A stretch of 64,000 nucleotides of DNA from Pseudooceanicola algae (GTDB lineage Bacteria; Pseudomonadota; Alphaproteobacteria; Rhodobacterales; Rhodobacteraceae), in contig NZ_CP060436.1 in the NCBI RefSeq assembly GCF_003590145.2, forward strand, positions 2,328,001-2,392,000. The letters run 5' to 3'. A program made the translations under genes and the position numbers. Positions 18,350-26,082 of this stretch are shown piece after piece. The first letter of the stretch is position 1, and every line of letters begins with the position of its first letter. The notes under the pieces are model-generated. The model was given only the letters and a program-made list of their open reading frames with translations, did no database searches and was not told the origin of the DNA.

Positions 18350-18712
18350 CGCCGCGTAGGGGTCGGCCTTCGCACGGCTCGGCTCACGCCTATCAAGCCG
18401 CTCGAGAGCTTCGACTTCTCATTTCAGCCATCCTTGCATGGCCACCGCATCATGGCACTCGCCCAGCAGGAGTTCATCAACCGCGCCGAAGTGCTGCACT
18501 TCCTCGGCCCGCCGGGCACGGGCAAGAGCCATCTGGCCACGGCTTGGGGCGCTGCCGCGGTCAAGACGGGCCGCAGCGTCTATCGCTGCACCCTGGCCGG
18601 GCTGATAGACGCGCTCGCGCAGGCCGAACGCGAAGGGCGACTCCCGGAGAAGATCCGCTTCTACGCGCGGGCTTCCCTGCTGGTCGTCGACGAGATCGGC
18701 TACCCTGCAACG
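18350..18712 (+). pseudogene. istB: Fragment of IS21-family istB helper ATPase
   Basis: About 120 residues of IstB are recognisable: TPIKPLESFDFSFQPSL, Walker A FLGPPGTGKSHLATAWG, GLIDALAQAEREGRLPEKIRFYARASLLVVDEIGY. The match ends abruptly after the Walker B/DEIGY motif and the frame continues into unrelated residues to a stop at 18760. Full-length IstB is about 250 aa, so both the N-terminal helical domain and the C-terminal half are missing. No istA and no inverted repeats are seen nearby. This is a relic marking recombination at the junction between the defence operon and the Tn7-like genes. Confidence 0.82.
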
Positions 18713-18840
18713 CACGCCGCGCGTGTCGGACCAACTGCCCCACGAACGGCGCGAGCTTGACCCTGACACGCGTTATCGCGAGTATTTTGCCACAGGCATG
18801 CTCTCAGTATAACGGCATCCTCAGACAGAAAGGGAAGCGC

Positions 18841-19068
18841 ATGATCGGTCCTTTGATCTGCATAGCTGGCATGGTGACCTGCTTCGTAGGGTCCATCCAT
18901 TGCTGGCTCGTCTACCGGGATTGTGTCCGTCGGGCCCATGTTGACCCTGAACGGGTTAAGAGGTTTGTGGAAAGTGCGCCGCTGCATCTCCTCGAGGAGT
19001 TGAAGGCGAAGCGCCCGGTCTGTCGGTGCTGCGGTGCGCCACTCAGGCTGCAAGGCGAGCAATCGTGA
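18841..19068 (+). CDS. Small putative membrane protein with CxxCC-type tail
   Basis: A 75-residue frame beginning MIGPLICIAGMVTCF, preceded by AAAGGGA at a reasonable distance (8-10 nt). Residues about 3-25 form one hydrophobic helix (PLICIAGMVTCFVGSIHCWLVY). The C-terminal part is polar with VCRCCGAPLR, a possible half zinc site. I recognise no family. It lies alone between the istB relic and the AAA+ gene. Ribosome-binding site and composition support a gene, but no homology argument can be made by eye. Confidence 0.45.
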   Translation: MIGPLICIAGMVTCFVGSIHCWLVYRDCVRRAHVDPERVKRFVESAPLHLLEELKAKRPVCRCCGAPLRLQGEQS

Positions 19069-19550
19069 AGGTTCTTCCTACCTGGCCAGGCGAGGGACCA
19101 ATGGCATCGTTGATCAATCATTCATGGGCGGCATGCCGAACGGTCCCTACGGGACCTACAGCCTCGGTCAAGTTTGCAGCAGCGCGGCAATAAAAATTAG
19201 TGGGCCGCATGGCTCATGCTCTTGGCGATGAGCGGACGTTTACCGGAGCACCTGCCGGTCAGTCGGCCTCGTATTTGCGAAAAACAATAATCCATTTTCC
19301 TTCCTAGTATCAGTAACTTAGAATCACTTGCGGTGATTTGAGCGCTATGGCATGGGCTCACCGGATAATCGTCCACTCCCGATGGAATGGTGCGTCCCTC
19401 CCATGTCTGACCTCAGCGAGTGCCCGATGATACCTGCGCTACATACCCTTAGCTGACACTGATTTCTTCCTGGCCGGCCAACCTCCGGCTCAGAGAGATG
19501 TTCGGCGCACAGCGAACTCAACCTTCCCTCCAATCCGAGGCTCTGCCCGC
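19069..19550. other. 482-bp non-coding stretch upstream of the AAA+ gene
   Basis: No convincing gene or RNA is visible. The segment around 19270-19340 is AT-rich (AAAAACAATAATCC) and could hold the promoter of the AAA+ gene. No copy of the 13-bp repeat found downstream of tnsC was recognised here. Confidence 0.4.
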
Positions 19551-20696
19551 ATGACCGCCGTCATGGCGGCTGGCGGAGCTATGACGAAAGCCCCATCCAT
19601 GCCCAAAATTCGCTTCATCCTGAGCAAACAGCCCGATCCGGCATTCGACGAGGCCGCGATCATCAAGCGTCTCACGGAATTCTATACCGACTTGCAGGAC
19701 AAGCGGCAGATTTCCGAAGGCATCCCCCAGGAAAAGCGCGCTGCCCACAATGAACTATGGCAATATCCGCAGAATGAGCTCCCGAAATCGCTCGAGATCC
19801 GGATCAGGCGGTGGGCGCAGAAGATCCACCGCCGCCATTTGAAGGAAGTCGAGCCAACGCGTTTGTCCAGAGAAGACCGTGCCATGCTTGAAGGCTGTCG
19901 CGACGGCGTCGAGATATTCGACCTGCGCTCTGCGCATCATATCGACGAGATCGCCGCGGCGCTTCATGCGGAATTTCCCTGGGTCTCGGAAGCGACAACA
20001 CATGTCTGGCGCAGCCTTCATCATAATCGTGCAAGTGACAGGCCTGGCGCCCGATTTTCGCCGGTTCTTCTCGATGGCCCGCCGGGCATCGGCAAAAGCG
20101 CATGGGCAAAGCGTCTTGCGCAGCTGTTGGAAACGCCGGATATGACCCTGGATGCAACCGGCGAGAATGCCAGCTTCGGGCTTGTAGGCAACCAACGCGG
20201 CTGGGCAAATGCCGGCCCCGGCAGGCTGATTAGCCTGATGCTGATGCGGCAAGTTGCAAATCCGCTCGTCATCATCGACGAGTTTGAGAAATCTGGCTCG
20301 CCCATGTCCGACAAGGGCCGGTCCTTCAGCCTGCCGAATTCCCTTCTACCGCTGCTCGAAGACCTGACAGCAAGCCGGTGGACCTGCCCCTATTTCCAGA
20401 ACCAATTCGATATGTCTTTCATCAACTGGGTCTTCACCTCCAATAGCCAGCACGGCCTGCCGGAACCGCTCCTGTCACGGATCCGCGTCGTCAGCGTACC
20501 GTCTCCCACCCAGGAACAGATCAATGGGCTCGTCCTGCGTGAGGCCGCAGAGCGGCAGCTCTCCACCCTCATCGCAGCAGCCATCACGACCGCGCTGGCT
20601 GAAGCGTTCGAGGCAGGCCATCAGATCAATATCCGGACCGTCAAACGGATGCTGGACCTTGGCTCGGATCAGCAGAATAGACCAGTCCTCCACTGA
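19551..20696 (+). CDS. Lon-like AAA+ ATPase associated with Tn7-like genes
   Basis: Product of 381 aa if started at ATG 19551; in-frame ATGs at 19563, 19581 and 19599 are alternatives and none has a clear ribosome-binding site. The N-terminal roughly 165 residues are charged and helical, possibly coiled coil (RIRRWAQKIHRRHLKEVEPTRLSREDRAML). A Lon/AAA_5-like core follows: Walker A LLDGPPGIGKSAWAKRL at about 174-190, Walker B LVIIDEFEKSGSP near 237-249, sensor-1 WVFTSNSQHGLPEPLLSRIRVV with the Arg finger. No protease Ser-Lys dyad is present, since the protein ends soon after the lid. It is upstream of tnsA in the same orientation, separated by about 320 bp. It is not TnsC, which is separately encoded at 24080. 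A regulatory, target-choice or remodelling role in transposition is possible but unproven; a cargo gene is the alternative. Confidence 0.75.
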   Translation: MTAVMAAGGAMTKAPSMPKIRFILSKQPDPAFDEAAIIKRLTEFYTDLQDKRQISEGIPQEKRAAHNELWQYPQNELPKSLEIRIRRWAQKIHRRHLKEVEPTRLSREDRAMLEGCRDGVEIFDLRSAHHIDEIAAALHAEFPWVSEATTHVWRSLHHNRASDRPGARFSPVLLDGPPGIGKSAWAKRLAQLLETPDMTLDATGENASFGLVGNQRGWANAGPGRLISLMLMRQVANPLVIIDEFEKSGSPMSDKGRSFSLPNSLLPLLEDLTASRWTCPYFQNQFDMSFINWVFTSNSQHGLPEPLLSRIRVVSVPSPTQEQINGLVLREAAERQLSTLIAAAITTALAEAFEAGHQINIRTVKRMLDLGSDQQNRPVLH

Positions 20697-21015
20697 CTGG
20701 CCTTGGGCGCACCTCTGATTCTCCATTAACATTCAGTGGGTTGAGCTAGTTTTCCACATGTTCCCAAGCTGAGAATGCCTTTTTCGATTGGGATTTTCAC
20801 GAACTTCCCAGAAAATAGGAGCATGGCCAAGCCGATCATCATCAGGCGGGCCTGTTCAGAATTTCGCCCAAGACGGGCACCAGAAGCAGAGGTCCTGCAG
20901 CATCATCACGTCTGTCACGCTACCGATGGCGGTTGAGCGTGGCAAGAGTGGCATGGCCTCTTGAAAAGAAACAAAAATGCACCCGGCGCAACGCTGTTCC
21001 GGGAACGGAGAAGTC
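20697..21015. other. Intergenic region upstream of tnsA
   Basis: About 320 bp with no supportable gene. It contains an AT-rich part (20730-20820) that may hold the tnsABC promoter. The tnsA ribosome-binding site GGAGAAG lies just before ATG 21016. Confidence 0.4.
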
Positions 21016-21768
21016 ATGTCTGCCGATCAGATTATCGATCATGACAGCTGGAACTACTCGCCAGCCAAACTGCCCAGGCAGTCCAAAATTGAGCTTGGTC
21101 GGATTCACGGTATCCTGCCCTTCGATGGGGTCCGCAATCCTGGCTTCAGGAGCTCCACCTCGCATCGGGTGTGGATGACCTACCGGACTGCAGCCAATGA
21201 TTTCAAACGCAAGGTCGGCATTGCCGAGAGCGCAGCTGAGGCGGCGGTGGCTCATGAATTTTTGCTGTCGCCCAATCTGCATGATCTGCATTTTCAGCCA
21301 TTGTCTGTGCATTACAGGGATGAGCAGAGCAAGCGACGGACCTACACGCACGACATACTTGCGACATTTGTCGACGGGCGGCGCGCGCTCATCTTTGTCC
21401 GTAACTCCGACAGCCTGCAAAAGCCCCGAACGTGGCGCGAGATTGAAGCAATTACGGCTGCAACGCCCCGGGGCGCGGCAGATAGCATGATGATCGTCGA
21501 TGCTGGCCGCTTTTCACGTCAGCGGCGGGAGAACCTTTTCCGCCTGCATGAAGCCATTCAGTTTCTGGATCCAGAGGTCGACGACATGGTGCTCTGGACC
21601 GCGCGAAACCATCGCTCGCTCTGGCTGATGCGTGATCTTTTTCCGCTGCTCGACTTGCCGCAGAAGGTCGTCTTCAAATCTTGCTACCGCCTGATCGCGC
21701 GGGGTGCGCTGAGCGCAAACCTTGACCACGTCATCGCGGAATGGTCACGCGTCGAGGTTGCATCATGA
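21016..21768 (+). CDS. tnsA: TnsA-like transposon endonuclease subunit
   Basis: Product of 250 aa from ATG 21016, preceded by GGAGAAG; an upstream in-frame ATG at 20977 lacks this signal. The order tnsA-tnsB-tnsC and the fold signature support the call: GIAESAAEAAVAHEFLLSPNLHDLHFQPLSVHY (conserved Glu near 71/75), RRTYTHDILATFVDGRRALIFVRNSD (Asp113 of the HDI motif), then a winged-helix-like C-terminus with helix RNHRSLWLMRDLF. TnsA cuts the 5' ends of Tn7-like elements, allowing cut-and-paste transposition. The usual catalytic V-K after the second strand reads FVRN here, a divergence from the PD-(D/E)xK consensus. The stop overlaps the tnsB start (ATGA). Confidence 0.78.
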   Translation: MSADQIIDHDSWNYSPAKLPRQSKIELGRIHGILPFDGVRNPGFRSSTSHRVWMTYRTAANDFKRKVGIAESAAEAAVAHEFLLSPNLHDLHFQPLSVHYRDEQSKRRTYTHDILATFVDGRRALIFVRNSDSLQKPRTWREIEAITAATPRGAADSMMIVDAGRFSRQRRENLFRLHEAIQFLDPEVDDMVLWTARNHRSLWLMRDLFPLLDLPQKVVFKSCYRLIARGALSANLDHVIAEWSRVEVAS

Positions 21769-24038
21769 CAATCGCGCCACGCTACAACTTCGAAGCCGGA
21801 ACCGAAATTGCCGTCCAGGGGCGCGACCTCGTGCTCCACAAGGTCGGTGCGCAAGGCTATGAGCTGGCGGACCCGACGGGCGGCCAGATGCATATCCTTG
21901 GGTTCTCGTCCTTCGTCGAAATGATGAAATCCGGCGCCGTGACTTTCGCCCCTTCGCAGCTTTTGCCAGAGGGGAGTGCCAAGCTGAGGTTGGGTGGCCT
22001 GAGCGTTGCGGCTCAACTCTCAGATGAGCAACAGACGTATGGCCGGTTCCACTACGCGATATGCAGAGCGATCGACGAGCTCTATCTGCACCGGACCATT
22101 GTCGAGGGCGAAAAGGGCTTCCGGATTTCCATCGGCGCCTTGAACGACCCCGCGAACAGGAAGTTTTTGCGTCCACTCGTCGAAGCCTTTTTCGGCGAGC
22201 GTGTGCGTCTTGATGCGGCCACGTTGAAAGGCGGCCAGCAGAAGAGCTGGTTTCTCTACAAAGGGCGGACACTCAAGAAATACTACGGGATCTACCAGGG
22301 TCTCCAGGACGGTGATGATGTCATCGCCGGGTTGGCAACACTTGACCACTTGAAAGGCAACGAGACGCCACGTCTGCCCTTGCGTCTGAAAGACCTCATG
22401 ACAGAGGCTTGGGAGGAGATCGGTCTGGATCTCAAGGCCCCATCGGTGGCGAACGTGCATGGCTACCTTGCAGCGCTGCTCAACAGGGAAAACCGGCAGC
22501 GGGCGCTCAACGATCTCCCCGCGCTCCCGGTCCCATCCCATCAATCCGTTCTTCGTCACCGCAAGGAGCTGCTCACGCCGATCGAATACATGGTCGCGAC
22601 CAAGGGCGAGCGCTATGCGCGCAACAAGCGCGGACGCGGCAGTTCGGACGTGCGCGCCCTCATGATCGGCGAATTCTGTGAGATGGACGAATGTCGGGCG
22701 TCCCTGATTACATCGGCCAAGGCCAAAGGCTATTGGCATACGCTCTCTGAAGATCTGAAGACGGCCATGGAATGGGCGGATGAGGAGATCCGTAGTCGCC
22801 TCAGCATCCTGGTGATGATCGATATCGCAACACGAATGCCGTTGGCCTGGGTTGTCAGTGACCAGCCAAAAGCCGAAGCCACGATGCAGCTGCTGCGGAT
22901 GGCAACGCGCGACAAGACCCGCGAAAGGCGCATCTACGGTTGTGAGGGCGAGGCTATGCCTGCCATGGGGCTCGGCATGGTGCGCAATGACAATGGTACC
23001 GGCCTGAGGAACGCCGAGGTCAAGTCCGCGCTCATGGGGATCGCATCAGCGAATACCGATGTGCGGACCCACGCCTCCGCCGACAAGCCGTATGTCGAGC
23101 GGATGTTCGGCACCACCGAGTCCGTCTTGCTGAAACTGCTTCACGGCTACACGGGTCGCAAAGCAGGAGAGCTGCCCGGATATGACGCCAAGAAATCAGG
23201 CGTGCTGGATATCGACCTCCTCTATGAAATCCTGACCAAGTTTTTCATCGATGAATACCCGTCCCTGAAACACATGGGTGTCGGGATTGGGGGGCGCCGA
23301 CCTGCAGAGGTATTCAAAGAACTAAATGAGACCCGGGAAACATTTCGTCTTCTGGATGAAGATCTCCGTCGCGTCCACTTGGGCTGGCCATTCAAGTTGC
23401 AACCCAACGATGAGGGTGTGCGTGTGCTTGAAGGCCTCTTCTATTCGTCAGACGAGTTCCAGACCGCCCGCGAGCAACACAAGGGCAAGGTCACCGTGTA
23501 TATCGATCCGGACGATCTGAGCTTTGCAACCGCAGTGATCCCGCGTGATCCAGAGCCATACAGGCTGGCACTACAGACGACCGTCTTCGCCGACCTGACC
23601 GTGTCCGAATTCCTGGAGCTGATGATGCAGTACCGGCGCGAAAACCCCGAGCTGACGAGGCTCTACGAAGACCGTATCGCAAAGGTACGCCTTGAGAGAC
23701 ATGAGCAGCTCAAGAAGCTCGGGGTCGAGCGGCGGCTGCCCAAAAGCTATGTCAGCCGCGACGAAGCCCGCAAGAAGGCCAAGAGCCTGTTTGCCTCATC
23801 TCGGCTGGTCACCACGCAGGTGCCGATTGACACGGTCGCCCCCGGCACCCTGGCCAGCGCAACCTCGGGCCCTGGGATCCTGCCGCTGGGCGATGCAGTT
23901 CTCATCGACCACGAGCCTGCGGAGCCGACCTCTGCGCCAGCAATACCAGCCAGGAAATCGAAGCCCAAGGCGGAAAATCCGCCTTTGGAAAACCCTGTCA
24001 GGCTCGGCCGCCCCGCCCAGAAGGGCGAACTCTTGTAA
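21765..24038 (+). CDS. tnsB: TnsB-like DDE transposase
   Basis: Product of 757 aa from ATG 21765, which overlaps the tnsA stop by 4 nt. N-terminal DNA-binding helical domains (about 1-290) precede an RNase H-fold integrase core: first Asp in GEFCEMDECR (about D308), second in RNDNGTGLRN (about D409), Glu in KPYVERMFG (about E445), a D-35-E spacing. The Mu-transposase-type beta-barrel (about 510-600; PFKLQPNDEGVRVLEGLFYSS, VTVYIDPDDLSFATAV) follows. The C-terminus after about 660 is low-complexity, Pro/Ala-rich, likely a flexible TnsC-contacting tail as in TnsB. The enzyme binds the element ends, cuts the 3' strands and joins them to target DNA. All three catalytic acids are present, so it looks functional. 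Confidence 0.93.
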   Translation: MTIAPRYNFEAGTEIAVQGRDLVLHKVGAQGYELADPTGGQMHILGFSSFVEMMKSGAVTFAPSQLLPEGSAKLRLGGLSVAAQLSDEQQTYGRFHYAICRAIDELYLHRTIVEGEKGFRISIGALNDPANRKFLRPLVEAFFGERVRLDAATLKGGQQKSWFLYKGRTLKKYYGIYQGLQDGDDVIAGLATLDHLKGNETPRLPLRLKDLMTEAWEEIGLDLKAPSVANVHGYLAALLNRENRQRALNDLPALPVPSHQSVLRHRKELLTPIEYMVATKGERYARNKRGRGSSDVRALMIGEFCEMDECRASLITSAKAKGYWHTLSEDLKTAMEWADEEIRSRLSILVMIDIATRMPLAWVVSDQPKAEATMQLLRMATRDKTRERRIYGCEGEAMPAMGLGMVRNDNGTGLRNAEVKSALMGIASANTDVRTHASADKPYVERMFGTTESVLLKLLHGYTGRKAGELPGYDAKKSGVLDIDLLYEILTKFFIDEYPSLKHMGVGIGGRRPAEVFKELNETRETFRLLDEDLRRVHLGWPFKLQPNDEGVRVLEGLFYSSDEFQTAREQHKGKVTVYIDPDDLSFATAVIPRDPEPYRLALQTTVFADLTVSEFLELMMQYRRENPELTRLYEDRIAKVRLERHEQLKKLGVERRLPKSYVSRDEARKKAKSLFASSRLVTTQVPIDTVAPGTLASATSGPGILPLGDAVLIDHEPAEPTSAPAIPARKSKPKAENPPLENPVRLGRPAQKGELL

Positions 24039-24079
24039 CTACCGCCATCTCAACGACGTCCAGCAATTCAAGGATACCC

Positions 24080-25054
24080 ATGGGTTTCATCGACCAGAAC
24101 CGCGTCAACGCATCGGTTGCTCTGCAGCGCGGCCATTATACTTTTCCGCGTGCGGCAAAGCTCCGCGAAGCTTTTGAGAACTGCCTGCACGACTATTACG
24201 TCAAAGCCTCGATCGGCGGGCATTTCGAAGCACGTGGCTTGTTGGTGACGGGAGAATCCCGCGTTGGCAAAACCTCCGAAACCGTCCGGCTTGTGGAGGA
24301 ATTCAACGCCAGCATGACGGAAATGCCCAACGGGAAGGTTGGCAAGATTATCTACTGCAAGCTGGATGGGTCGATCAGCTGGAAGGATCTGGGTCACAAG
24401 ACTCTTGAGGCACTCGGTTACCCCGCGAACCCCCGGCGCACCCAAGGAGAACTCTGGAACATGGTTCGCCACCAGTGCCGCGAACAGGGCGTCATCGGCC
24501 TCTACTACGACGAATGCCAGCACGCCTTCACCTCCGGCAAAACGTCCAACGAGAAGCTCCTCGACCGTTTCAAAGCACTGATGAAGGACTCGGATTGGCA
24601 GTTGATGCTCATCTTGTCAGGCGTCCCGGTTCTGGCCAGTCATGTAAACGCCGAAGAGCAAATCGCCCATCTCCTCTCCCACATTCATTTCGATAAGATC
24701 AATCTCGGCAGCTTCGCGGATCCTGCAAGAGATCCGGACATGCTCGAACTGAACAAGCTCGTCTACACCTACTCCGAGCGCGCTGTTATCGATGTCGACG
24801 ACCTTGTTGATGTCGATTTTCTGCAGCGCCTTGATTTTGCCTGCGCCTCCAGGTGGGGCCTTGTCATCGAGCTGCTGATCCGCGCCTTCGGGCTGTGCAG
24901 ACTTCATGGCCAGAAGACAGGCACGGTCAAAATCTTCTCCGAGGCCTATGCCCAGAACTCCCGCCTGCCTCAGGGCCTCTGCCCCTTCACCGCGCCAGGC
25001 TATCGCGACATGATCGACGGCGACAAACTCATGGAGATGGTGCTGGACGAATAG
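24080..25054 (+). CDS. tnsC: TnsC/TniB-like AAA+ transposition regulator
   Basis: Product of 324 aa from ATG 24080 with AAGGA a few bases upstream, 41 nt after tnsB. Walker A LVTGESRVGKTSETVRL at about 55-71, Walker B IGLYYDECQHAF near 143-154, sensor 1 LMLILSGVPVL, typical of TnsC/TniB ATPases that polymerise on target DNA and recruit the transposase. The length is short relative to Tn7 TnsC (about 555 aa) and nearer to the TniB/TnsC of Tn5053-like and simpler Tn7-like elements. No TniQ/TnsD-type target protein follows: the next 1 kb holds repeats and non-coding sequence. The gene reads towards the presumed element end. Confidence 0.9.
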   Translation: MGFIDQNRVNASVALQRGHYTFPRAAKLREAFENCLHDYYVKASIGGHFEARGLLVTGESRVGKTSETVRLVEEFNASMTEMPNGKVGKIIYCKLDGSISWKDLGHKTLEALGYPANPRRTQGELWNMVRHQCREQGVIGLYYDECQHAFTSGKTSNEKLLDRFKALMKDSDWQLMLILSGVPVLASHVNAEEQIAHLLSHIHFDKINLGSFADPARDPDMLELNKLVYTYSERAVIDVDDLVDVDFLQRLDFACASRWGLVIELLIRAFGLCRLHGQKTGTVKIFSEAYAQNSRLPQGLCPFTAPGYRDMIDGDKLMEMVLDE

Positions 25055-25120
25055 CGGCTGGCCATTACCGGTATGGACGTTTCAGGGCTCGCATCGCGGG
25101 CTCTCTTTTTTTCCGCAGCC

Positions 25121-25394
25121 GTGCATGCTTATGTGTTGTCTGTGCATGCTTATGCCTTGCAGCGCCATGGGGTGATTCTCAAACCGCTGGAATCTATGGT
25201 GAATTTACCAAGCGCATCGACCCCGAATCATCTGGGTGTGCAAGCTTATGGTACATTTGCAACCTGCCACCTGCCACCTGTTGTAGATGTGGCATAAGAA
25301 TGCGCAAAATGGCATTTTTCCATGCACACCATGTCCAGCGGTTCTTGAGAGACCTCTCGAGATTATCCTTGAGCATATGATACATAAGCTTATC
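25121..25394. repeat. Cluster of 13-bp repeats, probable TnsB-binding transposon end
   Basis: GTGCATGCTTATG occurs exactly at 25121-25133 and 25142-25154, 21 bp apart. A one-mismatch copy GTGCAAGCTTATG is at 25238-25250. Inverted, more degenerate copies are CATAAGAATGCGC at 25293-25305 and CATAAGCTTATC at 25383-25394. Arrays of 20-22 bp TnsB sites at this spacing are characteristic of Tn7-like ends. The position directly after tnsC fits. Confidence 0.6.
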
Positions 25395-25395
25395 C

Positions 25396-26082
25396 AGATG
25401 ATGTGAGCCCTCATGAGCGTCGGGTGGGTGAAACGCCGCCCCCGACCTCTCTGCGACGGTTGGCGCGCGGGGCTGCGTTGTGGGGGCTTTGTTGCGCAAC
25501 TCGGCTGGGGGGCAAACTTCCCCTTACCCGAACAGACTCATCCTGCTGTCTTTGGAATGGGTTTGCCAGGGCCCGTGGGTGTCAAAGACGGAGACGAGCC
25601 CGCAGGCATCCCCTTACACGCATGACAGTTGCGACACTGTTTTCAGGCGGGAACGGCCATACCAAAACTCTTCGCAAACCGGGAAAACTGGATGACCTTC
25701 ATGCAACCCGCGCATTGCGCGGGATTTTTGATGCCATGCCCGGAAGTAAAATTCCTCAGGAAAAAGTTCAATATCAGAAGTCTCTTGCCCATACCTATGG
25801 TTTCCTGCGCAAGGCTCTTCTTCTCTCTCTAAGATTGCTCTCTCCAAGTTTCTTGCGTTTGTGGGGAAAAACAGAACCTGGAAGATTGCGGAAGAGCGTG
25901 CTTTGCGTGTGCTTCTCCTTGTTCTGACTCCCGAGCCCCGATCAAAGCAACCAGAACAGCCCGGCGGGTCCTTTTGCGCCGTCGTTGCGGTCGGCCACTC
26001 TGGCCATGTCCAACCCTTCATGGTAACCATCAGGCCCACATCAGGAACGGTCGCAACGGCGGCCCGATCGGAGACGCCTGAC
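25396..26082. other. Intergenic stretch between transposon end and kdsD
   Basis: About 690 bp without a convincing gene. It holds a hairpin terminator at 25707-25729 and a short sequence near 25488-25500 (GGCTTTGTTGCGCAAC) resembling the terminal repeat of IS5-family elements, with no transposase. Open frames through it have poor composition. Confidence 0.45.
25707..25729 (+). terminator. Intrinsic terminator without an obvious upstream gene
   Basis: Perfect 7-bp stem CCCGCGC / GCGCGGG with a 3-nt loop, followed by ATTTTTG on the plus strand. No gene directly precedes it, so it may end an unrecognised small transcript, tnsC readthrough, or a gene lost at the insertion junction. Confidence 0.7.

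Larger units (their letters stand above)
19551..25395 (+). mobile_element. Tn7-like transposon core (AAA+ ATPase, tnsA, tnsB, tnsC, repeat-bearing end)
   Basis: Co-oriented tnsA-tnsB-tnsC with all catalytic residues in tnsB, followed by repeats of GTGCATGCTTATG type, define a heteromeric Tn7-like element. The right boundary is put near 25395, where the last repeat copy lies. The left boundary is unknown: the only resemblance found is a degenerate copy (GTCCAAGCTTACG) at 18258-18270, and the true left end may be beyond the window with the defence island as cargo. Terminal TGT/ACA and a 5-bp target duplication could not be established. Confidence 0.7.

Noticed and set aside
25485-25520. IS5-family-like terminal sequence (GGCTTTGTTGCGCAAC)
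   Set aside because: Too short, no second end and no transposase; noted only as a possible relic.
25629-25832. Short open frame upstream of kdsD
   Set aside because: No ribosome-binding site, crosses the hairpin terminator at 25707-25729, and shows no protein-like pattern.
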